From a virus, in IMG/VR virus record IMGVR_UViG_3300026094_000043, positions 1 through 21,656 of that record: DNA of 21,656 nt. One strand, given 5' to 3'. Below the pieces are notes generated by a model, which was not told where the DNA came from, searched no databases, and was given only the letters and a program-made list of their open reading frames with translations. Position numbers and translations under genes: made by a program. Numbering within the stretch: the stretch's first letter is position 1; the number at the start of each line of letters is the position of its first letter. This document shows, in pieces, positions 15,054 through 21,656 of the stretch.

Positions 15054-18000
15054 ATGGCGCTTAATTTTAACCGTGCACCTTATTTTAACGATTACGACGA
15101 GGACAAAAAGTTTCATCGAATTCTTTTTCGTCCAGGATTCGCCGTACAGACTCGAGAGTTAAATCAGCTTCAGTCAATTCTTCAGAATCAAATCAGTCGA
15201 TTCGGTGATCACGTTTTCGAGAACGGTTCTCTTGTTATTCCTGGTGCAGTTAAGGTCAATGGTGATATCACCTATGTGCGTGTACAGGAGGGTTCTCTTG
15301 TAAGTTCAGATGATTCGGTCTATGAGGGTGCGAAGGTTGTAGGATCGTCTGGTGTAACGGCTACAATTACGACTCTTTCGCGCGCAGAAGACAACGATCC
15401 CGTTACGTTCTTCCTTACGTTTACCTCGGGCGGTTCTTTTGCTCAGGATGAGACTCTTACGATCACATGGTCTGACGGATCAACAACTACAGAAGATGTA
15501 ACGGTCGAAGACTCGACCGACGCGGTTGGACAAGGGACGATCGTTTCGGTTGAGCGCGGCGTTTACTTTATTAACGACGAGTTTGTTCTGGTAGAATCTC
15601 AGAGCATAGTAGTAGATAAGTACACACCGATCGAGGATATTCCAGGTGAAGTATCGATCGGTCTTTTGGTCAATGAGGATATTGTTACACCAGAAGATGA
15701 TCAGACTCTTCTTGATAATGCTCAGGGTACCTTTAACGAGACCGCTCCTGGTGCCCACCGCTATAGAATAGACGCGGTTCTTACTCTTCGTGACGACGTG
15801 TCTAATCTTAACGACTACGTTGAGATTGCTCGAATCGTTAGAGGAGAGATTGCTCGGGAGGTCCGTGAGAGTGAGTTTGATGTTCTTGGTGATACTTTGG
15901 CTCGTCGTACCTACGAAGAATCGGGTGATTACGTCGTAAAGAACTTTAACCTTGGTGTCGAGCCCAACCCAGATGATTCCGATAAGTTAAGACTTGAACT
16001 TGAGCCTGGCAAAGCGTATGTTCGTGGTTATCGAATCAATACGACGAACACGCAACGTATTGACATTGATAAGGCTCGTACAACAGAATCTTCTGGGTCA
16101 ACACTCATTCCTCTTCAGCAGGGTGAGTACATTCATGTGAAGACCGTCTTTGGTCATCCGGATCTTTTTTCAGAAGTCAAGTTATATTCAGATGCATCCT
16201 TGTCTTTTACTAATGATGTAGTGGACGAGCCATCAACGCAGATTGGTACGGCCACCGTTCGTGCTATCGACTACGATCCGGTTGAGAGTGCGAACGAAGG
16301 AGAAACCGTCGTTCGTTTGCATTTGTTTAACTTTGATTTTAACTCCGGAGAGTCCATCTCCGATGTCAAGACTGTTTATTCCGATGACACCTCACCTGCA
16401 TTTGGTGCAGAGATCGCTAGTGCTTCGATTGATGACGGTGATACCACGCTGCAAGAGCAGAGTGATGATGTTGCGATCTATGAGCTTCCTTTTTCTGAAG
16501 TGGATACGATTACAGAATCCTCATTTAACTTCTATAAAAAGTTTAGCTCAGTTGTGTCTGGCACCGCTGTTACCATCTCAACTCCGGTTGCAGCGGAACA
16601 GTTTCGCGATGAACCGACAGACTTTCTTGTTCATGTTACAAACGTTGTAAGTGGTTCGACTTCTCCCGATACAATCGGTGATATCGACACACCTGATAGT
16701 GTATCCATCACAACGGACAATAAGACTGTAACACTAGAGCTGAGTGGTCTTGGAGTTAATGATGGTGATGAGGTTACGATCCATGCCGTAATGTTTAAGT
16801 CGCCGGGCACAATTAAGTCTAAGTCTCCCGTCATCGGATCGACCATAACAACTGGCTCAAGCCCTGGTTCAACAATCGACCTGGGTAAGGCCGATGTGTA
16901 TGAGGTTACGGAGATCACTGACGGCACAAACGACTATACAAATTACTATACTCTCGACACCGGCCAGTCCGATAACTTCTATGGTATTTCTAAGCTTCGT
17001 TTAAGATCTGGGTTCTCCGCACCGACCGCCGCTCTTACGGTTACCTTTAACTACTTTAATCATGGTGCAGGAGACTTTTTTGTAGCGGATTCGTATTCTT
17101 CTATATCGTATGAAGACATACCTACTTATACCACTGAGTCTGGACAGGACTTTCGTCTTGCAAATTCCATTGACTTTAGACCAATCATTGATAGCTCCGG
17201 AGAATTCTCTAATACTCCCGTAGGATACCGTCCTGATTCGGAGGCTATTCTAGACTTTGATTACTATCTTCCTCGTCAAGACAAGTTGTGTCTGACGAGT
17301 CAGGGCGATTTCGTCATCGTGAAGGGCACACCAAGTCTGGATCCGACTCTTCCGCGCGATCTAAGTGATGCGATAACGATCTACAAGTTGAGTGTAGGTG
17401 CCTATACATTTGGTCCTAAGGATGTGAGTGTAAGCAGTGTACGCCATCCTCGTTATCGAATGAAGGATATCGGTGAGTTAGAGAATCGTATTGATAGTCT
17501 AGAATATTACACTGCGCTAAGTCTTATTGAGCAGGACGCGATTTCTCGTGAATTTGTTGACAAGTTTAAGTCAGGAATTCTTGTTGATTCTTTTACTGGT
17601 CATAAAGTTGGTAATCCTCGAAAAGAAACGTATCGAGCCGCCGTTGATCCGGAGGTGGGCGAGCTTAGACCCGAGGGTTCAACAAAGGCGATTCCTCTTT
17701 TTGATGATGAGAACGGAACCAACTACCAGATGACCGGCAATATCATTACTCTTCCATATACGGAAACGCCGTTAATCGATCAACAAGTTGCTTCTCGCCT
17801 TGAAAAAATACAGCCGTTCATTAAGTATTCTTGGGACGGTAACGTTACTCTTGATCCTTCTTCCGATTCTTGGGTATCGACTCGCCGTGTACCAGATACG
17901 ACTCTTGACGGTGGCACTGAGTTTACCGAGGCATTTGAAAATAATCAGAACAGTCTTGGAACAGTGTGGGGATCGTGGAGAACATTTTGGACGGGTATTC

Positions 18001-20000
18001 TTCCTGAGGTCGCAGTACGCTTTCGCCGCGAGTTAAGAACTCGAGTTGGTGAAAGAATCGTTCGTACAGAAAGTACTGAGACCGAGCGCCTCGGTGATCG
18101 CGTCGTTAATAGGTCAGCGGTTCCTTTCATTAGATCACGTGTGGTTGAGTTTGCCGCAACAGGCCTCAAGCCTCTTACAGATGTTAACGCCTTTTTTGAT
18201 GGTGTTAATGTTAGCGAGTTTTGTACACCATCGGGTGGGAATCAGGGCGATCAGCTAACAACTAATGCGGTAGGATCAATTACAGGTACGTTTGAGATAC
18301 CCAACGAAGATGATATTCGGTTCCGTACGGGTACACGTGTATTTGAATTAAAGGATGCAGAAGTCGACTTTTCTACGATTGCAAATACGACGTATAGCGC
18401 TCAGGGAGTTCTTGAGGAGCTTTCGGAATTCTTTATCGCTACGACCGTTGTCGACATTGAAACTCAGAGAGTGACTGAGACCGAAAGAACCGGACGAACA
18501 ATCGATCCTCTTGCTCAATCGTTTTTGAATCCTCTCGAAGGCGGTGGGTTCATTACGTCGATCGACATTTACTTTGGTCCGCAGGCTGAGACCAATACAT
18601 TTCCAGTTACTGTACAAATCAGAGCAATGGATAATGGTTTTCCTGCTCCTGAGGTTGCTCCGTTCGGCTCTATTACACTTGATGCTGATCAGATCACTGG
18701 GTCAAATGATGGATCCGTCGCAACGAGGTTTACATTTACTTCTCCAGTATACCTTGAGGAAGAGGTCGAGTACTGTTTTGTTGTACTAACAGATTCCGAT
18801 GAACTTACGGTATGGCAGTCGGTACTAGGAGAGGTCGATATCTCAACCGGGCAAAGAATATCGCGTCAGCCATTCCTGGGTTCGCTGTTTAAGTCACAGA
18901 ACAATCGTACGTGGACACCAGCACAGCTAGAGGATCTTAAGTTCCGCATCAATCGTGCTGAGTTTGACACGAGCGTGACGGGTCAAGTTACATTTGAAAA
19001 TGTTGTTTCGTCAAATGATAGCGGTACAGAAGCGGATCCATATCTTGGGTTACTTCCTCTTGATCCGTTTACGTTTAGTGATGGCTCAACTTATATAGAA
19101 GTCAATCATCCTAACCACTCAATGGAAGAAGGTGACACCGTAAGATTCACTGCTGAAAACTCTGGTGCACTCGCTGGTGTGCTGGAATCAGAGATCTTTG
19201 ATACTGATCTTACTGTTAGCGTTGGACCGTCCAGCGAACCGATTGGTGTTGATACGTACTATGTGCAGGTATCAACGAGTGCCGATCGTAACGCGTCTCT
19301 TGGTGGTGCGGCAATATTTGCCACGCAGCACGTTGGATTCTCTGTCATTAATCCAGTGGTCGAAGAGCTTGATTTTCCTAATACATCAACCTCTTGGGAG
19401 TTTAAAGGGACGAGCAAATTCGGTAAAACGCCTGACAGTGGATACGTAAGTATTGACCTGGGTAAGGATAATCTTTTATCTTTCCCAAGAACGTCTGTTG
19501 AATCTGGGGATGGTACCGTATCCGTACGTACCAATTTCACAAGTACGGTTGATAACCTATCTCCGTATATTGATGTTAAGAGGTTCTCTCTTCTTGCAAC
19601 CGAAAACCGAATTAATAATCGAGAAGATACCGATCAAGTTGCAGAGGCAGATGAGGCGGCGGCAAGGTACATTACTAAACCGGTAAATCTTATTAATCCG
19701 GCAAACGAGTTTCGTATATTCTTTGATGCCAATCGTCCACCGGCAACAACAATTGATGTATATTATAAGGTAAGACCAACCGGTAGTGGTACACCTCTTG
19801 AGGATCAGGTCTGGGAGAAGATGGAACTTGATAGTAATGTCCCATCCAACGAAAGCTTTGATTCTTTCAATGAGTATGCCTATACCAAAACGTTTGCTCA
19901 GGACTTTAATGTATATTCAATTAAGATTGTCATGAGATCTGACAATGAGGCTCGTGTACCAAGAATTCGCGATCTTCGAGTTATTGCTATAAAGGACTAG
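15054..20000 (+). CDS. Large DUF4815-type baseplate/tail virion protein, 1648 aa
   Basis: The largest gene here. The N-terminal 65 residues (YFNDYDEDKKFHRILFRPGF, then QTRELNQLQSILQNQISRFG) match the DUF4815 pattern common in large virion proteins of marine T4-like phages. Beta-rich domains follow. A conserved helix, LENRIDSLEYYTALSLIEQD, lies near 808-827, followed by FKSGILVDSFTGHKVG. Near 1150-1300 comes a carbohydrate-binding-like beta domain (DPLAQSFLNP, GGFITSIDIYFGPQAETN). The C-terminus near 1530-1648 has ARYITKPVNLI and RIRDLRVIAIKD. Its exact role is uncertain: peripheral baseplate or fibre attachment, in the region where T4 carries gp9-gp12. AAGGA lies 11 bases before the ATG. Confidence 0.85.
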   Translation: MALNFNRAPYFNDYDEDKKFHRILFRPGFAVQTRELNQLQSILQNQISRFGDHVFENGSLVIPGAVKVNGDITYVRVQEGSLVSSDDSVYEGAKVVGSSGVTATITTLSRAEDNDPVTFFLTFTSGGSFAQDETLTITWSDGSTTTEDVTVEDSTDAVGQGTIVSVERGVYFINDEFVLVESQSIVVDKYTPIEDIPGEVSIGLLVNEDIVTPEDDQTLLDNAQGTFNETAPGAHRYRIDAVLTLRDDVSNLNDYVEIARIVRGEIAREVRESEFDVLGDTLARRTYEESGDYVVKNFNLGVEPNPDDSDKLRLELEPGKAYVRGYRINTTNTQRIDIDKARTTESSGSTLIPLQQGEYIHVKTVFGHPDLFSEVKLYSDASLSFTNDVVDEPSTQIGTATVRAIDYDPVESANEGETVVRLHLFNFDFNSGESISDVKTVYSDDTSPAFGAEIASASIDDGDTTLQEQSDDVAIYELPFSEVDTITESSFNFYKKFSSVVSGTAVTISTPVAAEQFRDEPTDFLVHVTNVVSGSTSPDTIGDIDTPDSVSITTDNKTVTLELSGLGVNDGDEVTIHAVMFKSPGTIKSKSPVIGSTITTGSSPGSTIDLGKADVYEVTEITDGTNDYTNYYTLDTGQSDNFYGISKLRLRSGFSAPTAALTVTFNYFNHGAGDFFVADSYSSISYEDIPTYTTESGQDFRLANSIDFRPIIDSSGEFSNTPVGYRPDSEAILDFDYYLPRQDKLCLTSQGDFVIVKGTPSLDPTLPRDLSDAITIYKLSVGAYTFGPKDVSVSSVRHPRYRMKDIGELENRIDSLEYYTALSLIEQDAISREFVDKFKSGILVDSFTGHKVGNPRKETYRAAVDPEVGELRPEGSTKAIPLFDDENGTNYQMTGNIITLPYTETPLIDQQVASRLEKIQPFIKYSWDGNVTLDPSSDSWVSTRRVPDTTLDGGTEFTEAFENNQNSLGTVWGSWRTFWTGILPEVAVRFRRELRTRVGERIVRTESTETERLGDRVVNRSAVPFIRSRVVEFAATGLKPLTDVNAFFDGVNVSEFCTPSGGNQGDQLTTNAVGSITGTFEIPNEDDIRFRTGTRVFELKDAEVDFSTIANTTYSAQGVLEELSEFFIATTVVDIETQRVTETERTGRTIDPLAQSFLNPLEGGGFITSIDIYFGPQAETNTFPVTVQIRAMDNGFPAPEVAPFGSITLDADQITGSNDGSVATRFTFTSPVYLEEEVEYCFVVLTDSDELTVWQSVLGEVDISTGQRISRQPFLGSLFKSQNNRTWTPAQLEDLKFRINRAEFDTSVTGQVTFENVVSSNDSGTEADPYLGLLPLDPFTFSDGSTYIEVNHPNHSMEEGDTVRFTAENSGALAGVLESEIFDTDLTVSVGPSSEPIGVDTYYVQVSTSADRNASLGGAAIFATQHVGFSVINPVVEELDFPNTSTSWEFKGTSKFGKTPDSGYVSIDLGKDNLLSFPRTSVESGDGTVSVRTNFTSTVDNLSPYIDVKRFSLLATENRINNREDTDQVAEADEAAARYITKPVNLINPANEFRIFFDANRPPATTIDVYYKVRPTGSGTPLEDQVWEKMELDSNVPSNESFDSFNEYAYTKTFAQDFNVYSIKIVMRSDNEARVPRIRDLRVIAIKD

Positions 20001-20007
20001 CGCGAAT

Positions 20008-20211
20008 ATGAAAGGTGTTAAAAAATACTCACCAGTGGAGAACCATAGCGGTTATGTTCGCGATCTTGAGACCAATGCAATTGTTTCAAGTGATAGATCC
20101 GGCTATGAAAGATTTATCGCGAAGAAAGAAGAGAAAAGATCTTTTGTACAACGACTCGACAATTTAGAAAAAACACTCGATAAGATTCTTGAAAAACTGG
20201 ATAACAAATGA
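20008..20211 (+). CDS. Small conserved phage protein with C-terminal coiled coil
   Basis: A 67-residue protein. The first half, VKKYSPVENHSGYVRDLETN followed by AIVSSD (4-29), resembles a small protein seen in many T4-like phages (a PVE...RD...GAI pattern) whose function I do not know. Residues about 46-65 form a heptad-like helix (FVQRLDNLEKTLDKILEKL). It starts eight bases after the large gene and overlaps the next gene by four bases (ATGA at 20208-20211), so it is translated with its neighbours. Confidence 0.75.
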   Translation: MKGVKKYSPVENHSGYVRDLETNAIVSSDRSGYERFIAKKEEKRSFVQRLDNLEKTLDKILEKLDNK

Positions 20212-20651
20212 AAGATCTAATTAGTATTACTGGACGTCCAACGATTACTCTTTACGATCGCCATGGTAATGTAAAGCAGAGTCTCGAAGAAGACAATCTT
20301 ATCGTCGATACCGGTAAGAATTTCATTATTCAAAAGGTGTTTGATCGGTTAAACGATCCTGTTCCAGAGATCGATACAATTGCTGCCGGAGACGGTACGA
20401 CTGCCGCTGCTGCTTCTGATACGTCTCTTGAGAATCAGCTCGGCGAGACGGTTATTAGCAACTATTCGGTAACAGATAATGAGATCACACTCTTTGCTAC
20501 AATCTCAGAAAATGTTGCAACGGGTACGATCAATGAGCTTGGTGTACTGACGAGCGATGATACTCTTATATCTCGCATCGTTGTGTCAACGCCGTTTGAA
20601 AAGGCAGCCAGTGATTTTCTTAACATTAGTTGGTCGATACAAATAGGTTAA
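20208..20651 (+). CDS. Small virion structural protein, 147 aa
   Basis: A beta-rich acidic protein. It begins MKDLISITGRPTITLYDRHG and has the phrase IAAGDGTTAAAASDTSLENQ (near 58-77), a pattern typical of phage tail or fibre-associated proteins (GxGTTxxxxxDTxLxxxL). The following strands (TLFATISENVATGTINELGV, near 105-124) fit a beta-sandwich. No enzyme motifs are seen. It is translationally coupled to the gene before it and sits just ahead of a late-promoter motif. Confidence 0.7.
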   Translation: MKDLISITGRPTITLYDRHGNVKQSLEEDNLIVDTGKNFIIQKVFDRLNDPVPEIDTIAAGDGTTAAAASDTSLENQLGETVISNYSVTDNEITLFATISENVATGTINELGVLTSDDTLISRIVVSTPFEKAASDFLNISWSIQIG

Positions 20652-20653
20652 AG

Positions 20654-20661
20654 TATAAATA
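20654..20661 (+). promoter_or_regulatory. T4-type late promoter directly before the 113-aa gene
   Basis: An exact TATAAATA, five bases before ATG 20667. By T4 geometry the transcript would start on the A of the ATG. This is the same arrangement as at gp25. No ribosome site lies between. Confidence 0.6.
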
Positions 20662-20666
20662 TTACC

Positions 20667-21008
20667 ATGGCGTCGTATGCAAACTTATTTGTTGATCAGG
20701 GTTCAGATTTTTCTACGAACCTTATAGTTGAGGACTCAAATAGGGATCCTCTTGATCTTACTGACTTAACGTTGTCGGGACAGGTACGAAGAACTTATCA
20801 GTCAGAAACATCTTTTGATTTTATACTCAGCAAAGCAGATGTATTCGGAGGAGAGATTCTTATTGAACTCGACAATGAAACGACTGCTAGTATGAAACAG
20901 GGAAGATACGTATATGATATATTTGCGACTGATTCGATAACTGAAAATACTTTTAAGATCATTGAGGGTATACTAGAAATAGTACCACGTGTAACGAGAA
21001 CGAACTAA
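20667..21008 (+). CDS. Small Ig-like virion protein (BppU N-terminal-like pattern)
   Basis: A 113-residue protein that begins MASYANLFVDQGSDFSTNLI and continues DPLDLTDLTLSGQVRRTYQS (near 27-46). This matches a pattern common in small phage baseplate or fibre-adaptor proteins: a DQG-x-x-F strand, then DLT-x-x-x-x-x-x-Q(V/I)R. It ends with a strand, FKIIEGILEIVP, near 96-107. The fold is probably an immunoglobulin-like beta sandwich that joins larger tail parts. The next gene starts at the following base. Confidence 0.7.
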   Translation: MASYANLFVDQGSDFSTNLIVEDSNRDPLDLTDLTLSGQVRRTYQSETSFDFILSKADVFGGEILIELDNETTASMKQGRYVYDIFATDSITENTFKIIEGILEIVPRVTRTN

Positions 21009-21254
21009 ATGTCTGATAAGATACGTGCTAAGTTAAGTACAAGTGGGTCTTCACGTTTACGTAGTAGAATAGAACAAGAAAATGAATTAAATGCGCGCTC
21101 CTCCTTGACGATTGCAAGAAGATTGGAGCAGTTTACAAATATAGATGATACCAATCTAGAAGGTGGATCAGTATTGGTTTATAAAGAACCAACTGAAAAT
21201 TGGACAGCAACAAGAGACCTGAATCAACAGAATGTTGACGGCGGAGAATTCTAA
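21009..21254 (+). CDS. Small fibre-associated protein, 81 aa
   Basis: An 81-residue protein. The first 45 residues are charged and helical (RAKLSTSGSSRLRSRIEQEN). The second half has FTNIDDTNLEGGSVLVYKEP and ends NQQNVDGGEF. The L-x-x-G-S-V-L-V-Y motif and the DGGxF ending are typical of tail-fibre adaptor or repeat modules in marine T4-like phages. It begins immediately after the previous stop codon and precedes the fibre-like gene by 21 bases, so it may help attach or fold that fibre. Confidence 0.65.
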   Translation: MSDKIRAKLSTSGSSRLRSRIEQENELNARSSLTIARRLEQFTNIDDTNLEGGSVLVYKEPTENWTATRDLNQQNVDGGEF

Positions 21255-21275
21255 AAGGTTTAACGGAGACCAATA

Positions 21276-21656
21276 ATGGCAAGTGTCATTCGAATCAAAA
21301 GAAGTGGAACATCGGGCAATCCGTCTACACTGGCTGCAGGTGAGCTAGCGTATTCGGCGGCAGATGCATCCTCGGTACAAGGTGGTGATAGACTTTACGT
21401 CGGCTTTGGTAGCGAGACCAACGGTAATGCAGCAGAACATATCGTTATCGGCGGTGAGTTTTTCACCAAGATGCTCGATCATACAAAGGGTGTGCTTGCT
21501 CCCGATTCTGCTCTAATTGTTGATTCCAATAAGAAGATCGATGAACTTAACGTCGACAATCTTACACTTGACGGAAATACTATATCCTCAACGAACACAG
21601 ATGGTGACATCGTTCTTGAGCCGAATGGCAGTGGTCGCACGATCGCGCACAACCTA
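21276..21656 (+). CDS. Tail-fibre-like protein, 5' part only
   Basis: An open frame from ATG 21276 runs to the right edge with no stop (127 codons). GGAG at 21265-21268 lies seven bases before the ATG. The product begins MASVIRIKRSGTSGNPSTLA, then AGELAYSAAD and GGDRLYVGFG, then HIVIGGEFFTKMLDHTKGVL. It continues with VDSNKKIDELNVDNLTLDGN and DGDIVLEPNGSG. This order is characteristic of long fibre-like virion proteins of marine T4-like phages, with the last motif usually repeated many times downstream. The N-terminal part probably anchors to the baseplate. The full length and receptor-binding part are not in the window. Confidence 0.8.
   Translation, partial: MASVIRIKRSGTSGNPSTLAAGELAYSAADASSVQGGDRLYVGFGSETNGNAAEHIVIGGEFFTKMLDHTKGVLAPDSALIVDSNKKIDELNVDNLTLDGNTISSTNTDGDIVLEPNGSGRTIAHNL

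Noticed and set aside
1-21656. CRISPR array, tRNA, transposon or integration site
   Set aside because: No regularly spaced direct repeats, cloverleaf sequence, transposase or integrase was seen; the window is filled by structural genes.

Overview
This window is part of the tail and baseplate module of a T4-like myovirus (a tailed dsDNA phage with a contractile tail). Recognisable T4-type proteins include gp4 (head completion), gp26, gp48, gp53, gp27, gp5, gp25, gp6 and gp8, together with a very long DUF4815-type virion protein and a tail-fibre-like gene that runs off the right edge. Gene content and the divergent layout resemble marine T4-like phages such as cyanophages and their relatives, but nothing here fixes the host: there is no auxiliary metabolic gene, tRNA or integrase.

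Layout. (1) At the far left is a 55-residue hypothetical gene on the + strand, closed by a GC-rich hairpin terminator at 223-249. (2) From 253 to 4789 lies a minus-strand operon, read right to left: gp4-like nuclease, a 193-aa conserved virion protein, a tail-tube-fold protein, gp26-like zinc protein, a small gp51-like frame, and a 660-aa repeat protein that I interpret as the tape measure. (3) At 4790-4840 is a 51-bp divergent control region with two T4-type late promoters facing each other. (4) From 4841 to the right edge a plus-strand operon carries gp48, gp53, gp27, gp5, a 203-aa helical protein, gp25, gp6, a gp7-position protein, gp8, the 1648-aa protein, and a run of small structural genes leading into a tail-fibre-like gene. 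No gap exceeds about 115 bases.

How it works together. The plus operon builds the baseplate: hub (gp27, gp5), wedges (gp53, gp25, gp6, gp7-position, gp8), tube cap (gp48) and peripheral or fibre parts. The minus operon supplies head completion, a tube-like protein, and a chaperone/tape-measure group.

Most interesting signal. The gp26-like gene ends in a canonical -1 slippery heptamer, T_TTT_TTC, two codons before its stop. Six bases further on begins a 12-bp stem that closes over an 84-base loop, which contains two more nested perfect hairpins. A -1 slip would fuse gp26 to the gp51-like frame just upstream of the putative tape measure gene. This is the G/GT-H arrangement known from lambda-like tails, here in a T4-like phage. 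Second-tier signals are late-promoter motifs placed so that the predicted transcript starts on the A of the ATG, and the face-to-face late promoters.
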